Assembly (NCBI GenBank): GCA_027625915.1
Contig: JANTQA010000047.1
Coordinates: 16,616,001-16,680,000, forward strand
Direction: 5' to 3'
DNA: 64,000 nucleotides
From: Anaeramoeba flamelloides
Taxonomy: Eukaryota; Metamonada; Anaeramoebidae
Of this stretch, positions 1 through 9,605 are shown one piece after another. Below the pieces are notes generated by a model. That model worked only from the letters and a program-made list of their open reading frames with translations. It searched no databases and was not told where the DNA came from. Within the stretch, counting starts at the first letter, position 1; each line of letters starts with the position of its first letter. Position numbers and translations under genes: made by a program.

Positions 1-2004
1 TCATCCTCTTTATCTATCAATTCCTCTCGTAAATTATTAATTTCATTACTGTTGTTGTTTTTATTAATATTATTATTATTGTTAATTTTATTTTGAGAAT
101 CAAATCTATTTTGATCATCTTTATTGGACAATAAATTATTTAATTGCTTTTTTAAATTATTGTTCTCTTCTAATATTTCATTATTTTTTTCCATCAATTC
201 TAAATTTTCTTGTTCAATTTGCTGATCAAAATTATTAAAATTATTTTTTCTCAGATTTTGATGATTTTTCATTTTATTAATTGTTTGTTCATATTCTTCT
301 TTTTCATTTTTTAAATTATTTTGTAATGTTTCATTTAATTGCTTTAAATTTTCATAATCAATTTTTAATTTTGAATATTCTAATGATGTTTGGTCAAGCT
401 TTTTAATCCGATTGGTCAAATTTTTTATTAAATCTTCCAAATTATTAATTTGTCTTTTATAAATTGAATTACTTTCTAAAAATTTATTCATCATTTGCTT
501 TTCGTTTTCAGATTGTTTAAAGTTATATTCGTTCTGTAATGATTGGATTCTATTTTCAAGTTGTAAATTTTCATTTTCTTTCTCTTGGTTAATTTGTAAT
601 TGATTATTTAATTGATCAGATAATAAATCAAATCTTTCTTGATAAAACGATTCTGTATTGCCTCTATTTGTATTCGATTCTTTTAATAAATTGTATTTCA
701 TTTCAAGATTTTGGAATTCCTTCTTCGTTACACCTAAATTCTTTTGACAAATATTTAATTCAAATTCTAAATTTTTTATTTCATTTTGTGATTTTATTAA
801 ATTGGATTCAAGTACGGAATTTTCCTTGACTAACAATTTGTTGGTTTGTTGGTTTTCGTTTTCGTTTTGATTTACATTTTCTTCAAATTGATTGCCATAA
901 TAATTTCTTTGTGGTGTGTGCGTAACCTTAGTGATCGTTCTTGTTTGGTATTGGTTTGTTTCAAATTGGTTTCTTCTTTTTGATTGGAATTCTGGAAATG
1001 AATTCTCATTATCTACTCGAAGAAATTCATCATTTTCGTTTTTTTTTTCAAATAAGTTTTGTTTTTCATTTTTCTGTCCGAATTCGTTTTCGTTTTCGTT
1101 TTTGTTTTTGTTTTTGTTTTTGTTTTCGTTTTCTCTTTCTCGTTCTCTTTCTTTTAAGTCTCGTATTTCTTGATCTCTTTGGGATAACAAATTGATCAAT
1201 TCCTGCACTTGTTCTTCATATTTCCATGCCTTGTCTGAGTGCGCCTGTAAGGCCTTGCTTTGCCCGTCTATTTCTTTTTTTAATCGAGACTTTTCCATTA
1301 GCAAGATCCTCGATTGGTTTTCAAGCTTGGAAATCCTTCTTTCAGATTCAACGTCCCGAAGTATGGGCATTTCGGTGACTCCTAACGAGGACGTGAATTG
1401 TTTTAATTGTTCCTTTAAATCATTATTCGAGACTTGTAATTGCTTATTCCTTTCATTTTCTTCCCTTAATTGCTTTTGTAAATGCTGTTTTTCGAATTCC
1501 AAATTCTTTTTTGTTTCAACAAATTCGTTCGACAAATCAGAATATGTGTCATACTGATCGTAAGTGTTTTTCGATAAATTTCTTTTGAGCCTCTTGTTTT
1601 CTTCCTCTAATTTCTCTAATTCGTCCTTTAAGATTTGAAACCTTTTTAAATAAAGATCTTCATTGCTTTCAAGGATTTCAATAAAGTCCTTATATTTCGA
1701 ACAAAGTGAGGTTAAATATTCTACAGACCTTGGATTGTTTTCTACAAGCGTTTCCTTGTTAAGTAAAAGAAATGGTACAAAAAAAAAGAAGAAAAAAGTT
1801 TTTTTTGTTTGTTTTTTTTTTTGTTTTTGTTTTTATTGTTTTTTTTTTTTTTTGTTTTTGTTTTTGTTATTATTGTTTTTTGTTTTTTGTTTAAATTAAA
1901 AAAACGGTTAATAAATCAAAAATAGTGAAGGTTTCAAAGAAAAAAAATAGTCAAGAAAGTGAATTTACAAGTTGCTCAATTTGATCAACTAGTTGTTCAG
2001 TCAT
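1..2004 (-). CDS. Long coiled-coil protein, N-terminal part (runs off left edge)
   Basis: I do not recognise the family. On the minus strand the frame is open from 1754 to the window edge (about 584 codons), with no ATG near its upstream end. A short first exon at 2004-1969 reads MTEQLVDQIEQL and is followed by a GTAAAT donor. The proposed intron is 1968-1755, ending TTAACAAG after a pyrimidine tract, and it joins in phase to ETLVENNPRSVEYLTSL. The protein is mostly Glu/Lys/Gln/Asn/Leu with heptad-like leucines, so a long coiled coil is likely. An (EN)/(KN) dipeptide tract lies at about 1081-1137. A less helical segment with TITKVTHTPQRNYYG follows near 895-945. A scaffold, centrosomal or nuclear-pore coiled-coil protein is possible but not shown. 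The AAG acceptor is unlike the TAG acceptors of the other introns here, so exon 1 is less certain than the long frame. Confidence 0.75.
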
Positions 2005-2439
2005 AAAAATTTTTTGTGTTAATTTTGAATTCTTTTTTTTTATTTATTTATAAGGGAAATTATAAAAAAAAATAAAAAAAACAAAATTTGAAAAAATAAA
2101 TAAAATGAGAAATTGAAAAGAATGTGAAATAGAGGAAGAGATTGGAAAATTATACACTTTAGTTTTTCTATTCTTTGTTTACTTGTGTTTTACAGTCTTA
2201 AAAACAATTAAACACAAAGAAGAATGTTTATTTTTTTTTTTTTTGATAGTTTGTAGATTCGTTTTAAATCAAATTAAATTACAATAATTTGGATTCTTTT
2301 TAAATATTTGTATGTTTTTTTGATACTCATAAGGCGATAAGTCAATAAATTAATTTGTATTATTTTTTTATCAAAAAATTTAAGGACTTTGGATCATATT
2401 CATTTACGATATTTGACAAAAAAATATTTATAATCAACT
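2005..2439. other. Intergenic, upstream of the coiled-coil gene
   Basis: AT-rich sequence with long T and A runs. It must hold the promoter of the minus-strand coiled-coil gene, but I see no distinct motif, repeat or coding signal. Confidence 0.5.
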
Positions 2440-3149
2440 TTAAGGGACTAGTAAACTAAAAAAACTCTTTGAGTAACTTAAATAGCAAATTCAACATTAA
2501 CCTTCTATCAATCATTGAAAAAACTTTTTCGATCCAACTAAACAGATTAGGTAACTTGAGAAAAGGGAAATGAAAACAAAACAAAAAAGATAAAAAATTG
2601 AAAAATGTTTGAAAATTAAAATTATTTACAACTTGAATGGGATTATAGTATTGTTATTCTTACAAGAGTTGTAGGTGTGTCCAAATTTTTGGAATTTAGT
2701 TTTGATTATTTCTTTCAAATTTTTCATTTGATTGATAAATTACATTTGTTGTCAATTTTTTTTAGATTTAAAATGTCTTTATTTAGTTATCTATCTGTAT
2801 CTTTAGTGGAATTTCTTATATTCTTTGGTTAGAATTTCCAATAACACATATGTGGTAAATTCAAATAATTTAATTTTTTTTTGAAGATTATTTGGTTAAA
2901 AGTGAAAAAATAATAGTTGTTAAGTCAAAAATTTGTTATAATATTTGTTTTCATTTAATATTTAATCTGTTGAATATATGTTTATGGGATACTGTTGAAG
3001 ATCATTTTCATTAAATTTACTAATTCAGGTTTGTCAACCTGATCATTTTAATTTTGAAGGTTTTAGAAAGTTAACAATTAATTAAAAAAATTTTAGACAC
3101 TTCGAAAATAAATTTAAATTTTTTTTTTGATACCTTTTTCGAACATTTA

Positions 3150-3222
3150 GCTTCGCTAGCTCAGTCGGCAGAGCGTCAGGCTTTTAACCTGAATGTCGCG
3201 GGTTCGAGCCCCGCGCGGAGCT
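3150..3222 (+). tRNA. tRNA-Lys (anticodon UUU)
   Basis: Full cloverleaf by eye. The acceptor stem 3150-3156 GCTTCGC pairs with 3215-3221 GCGGAGC (one G-U). The D arm is GCTC/GAGC. The anticodon stem TCAGG/CCTGA encloses the loop CTTTTAA, giving anticodon TTT. The variable loop is ATGTC and the T arm is GCGGG-TTCGAGC-CCCGC. The discriminator base reads T. There is no intron and CCA is not encoded, as expected for a nuclear eukaryotic tRNA. The internal A box (TAGCTCAGTCGG, 3157-3168) and B box (GGTTCGAGCCC, 3201-3211) for RNA polymerase III are intact. This is one of the few GC-rich spots in the intergenic DNA. Confidence 0.96.
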
Positions 3223-3225
3223 TTA

Positions 3226-3231
3226 TTTTTT
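3226..3231 (+). terminator. RNA polymerase III terminator of tRNA-Lys
   Basis: A run of six T begins four bases after the tRNA 3' end, the standard pol III stop signal. A second T run follows at 3233. Confidence 0.75.
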
Positions 3232-4113
3232 ATTTTTTTTGAATCTCTTTTAACTTTTTGGTAACTACAGGACTTGTTCTTTAAGAATAGTGAAAAAACT
3301 TTTTTTTAAATCTTTCTTTTGAATGAGAAAAACAACTAAAAAAAATTTTTTTTCAACAAATTCCAATAAAAATTTTTGAATTTTATTAGAACAAATAAAA
3401 TCAAAATAATTTATTTAAGATACAACAAGGTGTACGAAGAATCTTCTTTAAACAATTCTTATTCTTAAAATTCCTACCTGCAACAATCAAGTCGCAACAA
3501 AATAAAAAAAAAATACTTTTTTTCAATTTTTTTTTGTTTTTTCGATCATTTTCGAATAAATTTTTTTTTCATCAAATTTAATCTATTCTTTTCAATCTCA
3601 TTGAAAATTCCTATTTTTAAAAACAAACTAATCAGAACTGATTAATTTTCTCGTTTAAAATCTTTTATTATTTTTTCAAAATGTTCTATAGATTTTTTTC
3701 TTTACTTTTTTTCCTTCCTTCAGATCCTCCAAACTTAAATGAGTTGAAATACAAAATCGGTTTACCCCCAGGCTAACAATGTGATATAATTTGAAGGTTT
3801 ATTGGGCCAACAAGAAGAAAAAAAGCAAGAGTTCAATTTTGAAACATGATATTTCTATGAGTATGTGTATTTTTTACTCGAGTAATTACTTTTGATTTCC
3901 ATATATCTGTATCCATATCTTATGAAAATTTTATGTGTTAATGTCACTTTCCACAAGAAGATCCCCAGTTTGAACCAGTTATATTCTTGTCACAATAATT
4001 ATTTAATCTCCATTTTACCATAAATACTTGTATAATATTCAAAATATTAAAAAAAAAAGACAAAAGTCAAGAATAAATCCCAACAAAAATTTCAATTTTT
4101 TCATTTTAAAATG
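3232..4113. other. AT-rich stretch between tRNA-Lys and repeat C1
   Basis: No gene is supported. At 3721-3777, after a CCTTCCTTCAG acceptor-like motif, a short frame reads PPNLNELKYKIGLPPG and then stops. It resembles a terminal exon, but no upstream exon was found. The rest is low-complexity AT sequence. Confidence 0.4.
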
Positions 4114-4117
4114 TTAA

Positions 4118-5688
4118 GAGATCAGTCTTCTACGACAACAAGGCAAAAATTTAAAAATGTTCTTGATAATATTCTCTACTTACAAATTTTGTTGATATCA
4201 AGCGTCAAAAAATTCTAATCAACTAAGAAATCCAGAAAAAGAAAATTGGTTTAGTGAGATCAATTTTTTTTTTCCTTTTTTTCTGAAAAAGAAAATTATT
4301 AAATTCATTTAATTTCTCACATTATAACTATTTTTTAACCCATTTATTGTCATTTTGATCGTTATTATACTTTAACAAGTCTTTGTTACCAGTAATATTA
4401 ATTGAAAGTTTTTTTTTATCTTTTATGATAAAACTTTTGGTTTATCAAAAAATTGAATTATTGAACGGATTAAAAAATAATTGTATTTTTTTAAGAAGAA
4501 TAGTTATAATAATAAAAGTTTTAAAGTCATTTAAAAATTTTACTCAGAAATTTTGTTTTTGTTTTGAGATGTAATTTGGTTTTTCAAATATAAATTTTAT
4601 TGAAGATATTTGGGAATTCGTTCATTGTATCCTCAAAATTCAAAATCTATTTTTTTTCTGTCAAAAATGAATTGAATTGTTATAAGGATTCTTGTGAATA
4701 AGACCAAACAATCTATTAAAAAAATTTTTCTCAAAATTGAAAATTTTTATCAATTTTTTTTCATTTTTTGAAAACCAGAAAACAACTTTTTTAAATCATA
4801 AAAGAAAACAATTTTTTTTGCAGAATAGATCTCAATTTAATTGATAAAATGTTGGCCAAGCTTCTTCCAAATATTAATTTATTGAATCACCTATACCACA
4901 CTTGTTTTATTAGTGAAGATTTGAATTGAAATTATACATTCTTTCCAAGTCTACCATAAAATTTTAAAATAAACAGAAACGAGTTTTCTATCCTTATTTT
5001 CTATATTCAAAAAATTCCGAAATAAGGGTTATTATTCCAAAAAGCATGGCATTAAATGAGCTATTATTTTAATTTTGGGCACATCAAAAAAAAAATTCAA
5101 CATCCCATTAAACTTCAAAATTATCAGTCCAATGAATTTCAAAAAAAATATCAATATTTACTGATCAATAAAAATTTACCATTTTTGAAACATATTTTTA
5201 AGTGCTTCATGAATATTAATTTTTTTTTTTGTTATTGTTTCAAAAATTTGAATAATAGCTCATTTATTGAAATTTTTTTTGGAATAATAACTCTTATTTC
5301 GGAATTTTTTGAATATATAAAATAAGGATAGAAAACTCAATTTGGTTTATTTTTAAAATTTTATGGAATCCTTGGAACGGCTGTAATAATGAAAAATATT
5401 AATCAAATAAAAAATTTTCTTTCAAAATCAATACTTTCCAACATAAAACCAAAAATATGTTTTCCCATTTTCAAGAATTAACTTGGTTATTAATAAAATT
5501 AACAGGTTTTTTTTTTGTTTTATATTGGAAACATGCAAATTTTGAATTTCAAAAAAGAGACTCAAATCAATAAATTGTTTAAATGAGGCTAACTTATCCA
5601 TTTAATAAGTCGAAACACAAATTACAAAAAAAAATATTTTTAAAGATCTTGACAAGATTTCATTTTATTTTCAAAAATGACGACTACC
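4118..5688 (+). mobile_element. Repeat family C, copy 1 (TTAA-flanked), interrupted by element E
   Basis: Flanked by TTAA at 4114-4117 and 5689-5692. It aligns over most of its length with the copies at 27975-29102 and 59986-61119. Shared landmarks, in order, are ATATTCTCTACTTACAAATT, the GAGATCAATTTTT run, GGATTCTTGTGAATAAGACC, AGATCTCAATTTAATTGATA, and GAGGCTAACTTATCCATTTA near the right end. The other copies are about 1.13 kb. This one is longer because a 447-bp element sits at 4937-5383. No coding capacity is evident, so it is a non-autonomous DNA element. Confidence 0.75.
4937..5383. mobile_element. Element E: long-inverted-repeat MITE inserted into repeat C1
   Basis: Inverted repeats of about 110 bp at both ends. 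The left arm contains GAGTTTTCTATCCTTATTTT and a 20-base match around ATTCAAAAAATTCCGAAATAA; the right arm is its reverse complement with few changes. TA flanks both ends (4935-4936 and 5384-5385). The right terminus reads CGGCTG, the same end motif as the 17324-17863 element, suggesting a Tc1/mariner-type family. The homologous C copies lack this insert, which confirms the boundaries. Confidence 0.75.
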
Positions 5689-5692
5689 TTAA

Positions 5693-7166
5693 ATTTCTTT
5701 TAAAAACATAAAACTTTTTTTTTTTTCTTTGAAAACCCCTAGAAATATTTCAGATAACATTTAAAACAAAGAGTAAAAAAATAAAATTGTGGACAGGTCA
5801 ACTAAATTTACCCAAAAAGTGGGTTTAAATAGAATAAAAAATCATTTAACACTAAAGAAAAAAATATATTATTTTGTACATTTTACTTTCTTGTTTTTAA
5901 TTACGAGGATCATAACAGTATGTTCAAAGCAACTTTCATCGGTGTTTCAAAAAATAAACGTGATTTTTTTTCTTCTTATTCCAATGCAACATCCAAATAA
6001 CCACCCAATATTATACCATCGTTCAAATCAATTTTAATGTAAACCCCTTAATTTTTTAAGTAAATTTTAAATTATGTAAGGTAATTTATGAAAATTTTTC
6101 ATTATCTCCTCAGTTTTTTTGAAATAATTTGTTTTTTATTTTTGATTATATAAATTTTTTCTCAAAAAATAACTCTATTTTTTGAGATAAATTTTCCAAT
6201 TTGATCCTTCATTTTTTGAATTTCTTTTTTAAATAATAGAACTTTTTGAAACTAAAAGAATATTTACATTTAAATATTTATTGTTGGTTTCTTTGATCAT
6301 ATAATATATAGTGCTTCTATAAACAAAAAAAAAACAATTTTTATTTCAAAATATTGATTAAACAGTTTGGCTGGCATTATTTTGATAGCAGTATCATTTG
6401 TAAATAAATACCCTTTTCCCAATTAAATTTCCTATATAAACTTTGATCCTTTTGATATAGATTCTATGATCAAAAAAGAAAAATGAAAAATTTTTTCAAA
6501 ACATTTTTATTTTGATGAAATCTCACTTCGAGTAATTTGTGAGAGTTTGTAGAAACAAATTAACTTTGAATTTTCAATCTTATTTCAGAAATATCTACAA
6601 AATGAATTATACTTTTTATCTCTTGGAAACCAGAAAAAAACGATGATAATTTCTTTTATTTAAAGTAGTCAATAAAATATCTGACATGAAAAAAATCTAC
6701 GAAAAGATTTTTAATTATGAATATTAACAAAATTATTGTGTAATTTCTTTTATTTAAAATCAAATCCTTTTTTTAAGAATCTAATTTTTAAAATTATAAC
6801 CGATCCACTTATTAGAATGATAATTAATGAAATATAATTGTTCAAAACACCATTCAATCAATTAAAAAAACAATAATAAAAATTACCTTATTCCAAACTC
6901 TTCTAAAACTCTATAAAAATCTATAGTATTTCAAAAAAGGTTATTCTTCTTAGGCTATCTAAATAATAACTCGAGTATTCTAGAGAAATACTACTTTCAT
7001 GAATTTTAAGTATGTTTATTACTAGGACTATAAAAAAATTGGTTATAAATAAAAAAGGGTATCATTAAAAATAAATGAAATTACATATCTATTTTACGAA
7101 TATTCACATTTAATAAACAGGTGGGGGATTATTTCCATACTAAGTTTTTTTTTTTTTCCCCTATTA
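5693..7166. other. AT-rich non-coding stretch
   Basis: No supported gene. The track contains short low-complexity frames only. Weak similarity to sequence near 34400-34560 (around AAATCTCACTT and GAGTTTGTA) hints at an old repeat. Confidence 0.4.
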
Positions 7167-7359
7167 CAGTCAGTTCCTAATTTAAGACATAAACTTTGAA
7201 CTAAATTTAAGAGGCAGAAAAATATTAAATTAAGACACAAAATTCTAATTCTAGTAAAATAATTTGTATGAAAAAATTATCCAAAAAATGCGCCTTTATT
7301 GAGTTTTTTTTGTTCCTTAAATTTCAATTAAAGTTTGTATTTTAAAAGTGGGTCGACTG
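7167..7359. mobile_element. CAGTC mariner-type MITE, copy A1
   Basis: 193-bp near-palindrome flanked by TA on both sides (7165-7166 and 7360-7361). The left end starts CAGTCAGTTC and the right end finishes GGTCGACTG. The arms carry diverged forms of the family blocks that read TTAAGGCACAAACTTT in the cleaner copies. TA duplications and CAGT-type ends point to Tc1/mariner. The arms differ at many places, so the copy looks old. Confidence 0.75.
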
Positions 7360-7897
7360 TATATATATAAAAATTATTGTAATTCTTGGGATTTAAAAGA
7401 TTGAAAAGTATTCATTTTCATTTATTATGATTAGAAACAATGAAAATTTTTTTTTTCAAATCTGTTATTTGTGAATATCTATTATTTTTTTTTATTATCA
7501 GAATTATTTACTTTATTTCGTTTTATTTATTTGAAAATATTTTAAAAATTTTGAGAAATAATAATAAAGCCTATTGTTAAATTGAATCTTTGAGATATTG
7601 CTAGTACATTGAATAAATTAAGATTGGCTTTTTAATTTTTGATGATAAATAATCAAATTAAAGAGCATTTCATTTAAGATTAAAAGTTGAAATTTCCCGC
7701 ATATAAAACAGTATTTTGGGAGAATTTTTAATTTAATTGTTTGTTTTTTTCTCTCATATATTTTTTTCAATAAAAAGAAAAAATTGATTCATGTAGCTGT
7801 TTCAATAAACAAATTATATTTGTTTCAAGTTCAAAATAATTACAATTTTTTTTAAATTATTCTTTTCAATGTAGACATGAGTTTTTTTCAAGTTTAA

Positions 7898-8645
7898 GGG
7901 ATTAGCGTCTACCAAGGAGAAGCCTAGGAATAAATTATGTTGTTATTCAGGTCTAATCACATTCGTGCTACGTGGTTCAAATGTCTCTAAAAAATCGATG
8001 AGTGAAGTAGTAATAGTTGTTGATCTCAGCAATTAAAAATGATCCATGTATCAGTAAAAAACTCAACAATTTCAGAATAAAATCTGCATTTCGCCATAAA
8101 TTTAAAGACTTAATTATCAATATTCAGACTAAAAAGTCATAAAATATCTTTCTTAAATTTGTGTCGAAATATAGATTAGTTACTAAAAAATTCGTTTTTT
8201 TTAAAAAATTAAATAATTAACCAATAAATTTTTTTGAACAATTATTTCTCAAATCATACAAATGTATTGATGCTACAAGTATCTTTATCAAAAGCAAACA
8301 AAAATAATCAGTCCTTGTGCTTTTGTGTTGATGATTAATGAGTTAATCTTTGAAATTCAAAAAATATAAAAATAGATACTTTTGAATGTTCTAAATCTAA
8401 ATTATGTAATACTTGAATACTGTATTTTGGGTTTCTATTTTTAGATTTGGAAAAGGAATTGTAAAAAAATTTTTCAAAATGAAACTTTTTTAATAGTGAT
8501 CATTAGTAAAAAATGTAATAATTTATTGTGCAATAAGATTTATAATAGATTTTTTAAAGCTATTTGAGCCATAGTGCACTAATACCATTTACACCCAATT
8601 ACAACATACTTTAATGATTGGTAAATCTATGGTGACGCTAATCCC
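7898..8645 (+). mobile_element. TTAA-flanked repeat family D, copy 1
   Basis: 748 bp between TTAA at 7894-7897 and 8646-8649. The ends are inverted: GGGATTAGCGTC on the left and GACGCTAATCCC on the right. It aligns over its full length with 54787-55532, sharing GGAGAAGCCTAGGA, CTGCATTTCGCCATAAATTT and TTTACACCCAATTACAACAT. No coding frame. The TTAA target suggests mobilisation by a piggyBac-type transposase elsewhere in the genome. Confidence 0.85.
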
Positions 8646-8649
8646 TTAA

Positions 8650-9605
8650 AATAATGATTATAATTTTTTTGTAATAAAGTACATTTCTTTTACTAAAGTT
8701 ATCTTAGAACTTAGTGGTTTTATTTTTAAAGTGAATTTTTTATCACTTCCTTTTTAGGCAATAAGATTTCTTTCTTCTTGAACAAAATAATTTTTTCAAA
8801 ATAATTCTGAAATATATTTGAATTTGGAAATTAATAAAAATGTTAAAAAAAAGGATCAGTACCTTTTAAAAGCAATAGCCCATTTCTGAAAATAGCTTTA
8901 AAAGTAAGTTTGATTTTATTATAATTGAATTTTTTCATGGTTTTTCAAAATACAGGAAAATTTTTTGAATTTGCTGTTAAATTTACTAAAAGATTTTTTT
9001 ATATGGTAACTAGTCCCTTAAAAAGAGATAATTTTGTTATTACAATTCCACATAAACCTGGGTTATGAAGTAGATGAACATTTTTGGGAGTATACTATCA
9101 AGTTATTTTCTTCTACCATTATCACTACTGAATATAGCTAATTGTAAAACCTTATATCTTTTTCCTCTTGTTAATTGTTATATTTTCAACATCACAACAA
9201 TTCTTCTTTCACAAAATCATTTTGAGTGTAACCCACCCATTGTGTCTAGGGTACATACACATTTATGCCAAGAGCTAGAAAAAAATAATACAATTTGGAA
9301 AAGTATTTGAAGCACAAAGCTTTATCAAAGCTAGTGTAATAAGAAGGAATTATTTTTGGATAAAACCATTTGGTTTCTGAATTGAGTGGGTTCTTTAAAG
9401 TTTGACTTGAATCAGAATAAGCTAAAAAAAAATCTTGAATAAAAGAGCAAGCCGAATTACGTTTTGAAACAAAAAATAATAATTCAAAATCATATTTCGA
9501 CAAACCAGACGAACCACATTACAGCAGACAATTTTTCATCACAAACTGATAAAGTTCTCTTTGACCAAAAACTTATTTTTTTTACTTTTTATCCTTGTTG
9601 GGCTA
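8650..9605. other. Right end of the large TTAA unit and importin upstream region
   Basis: 8650-9017 matches 35120-35452 and ends at GTAACTAGTCCC before TTAA. From 9022 to 9605 I see AT-rich sequence with no repeat or coding exon. It holds the promoter and 5' UTR of the importin gene. Confidence 0.45.

Larger units (their letters stand above)
2444..9017. mobile_element. Large TTAA-flanked inverted-repeat unit holding a tRNA gene and nested elements
   Basis: Both ends abut TTAA (2440-2443 and 9018-9021) and begin inward with GGGACTAGT. The first ~55 bases of each end match as an inverted repeat: a shared run of seven A, then TCTTT, AGTAA and AGCAAATTCAA in the same order with few gaps. TTAA targets are typical of piggyBac-type transposons. 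No transposase frame was seen, so this would be a non-autonomous or decayed element. Other elements lie inside: 4118-5688 (itself carrying 4937-5383), 7167-7359 and 7898-8645. Without them about 4 kb remains, including the tRNA-Lys gene. The right part (about 7420-9017) has a diverged copy at 34650-35452. Two independent partial copies of one family could give the same picture. Confidence 0.5.

Noticed and set aside
916-1899. Several plus-strand frames rich in Phe, Ser and Leu
   Set aside because: They are opposite-strand shadows of the minus-strand coiled-coil gene and its intron; their starts are non-ATG and their composition reflects T-rich complement.
3721-3777. Possible terminal exon ending in a GLPPG motif after a CAG acceptor-like site
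   Set aside because: No upstream exon or gene could be found in the preceding 1.6 kb, and the frame is only about 18 codons.
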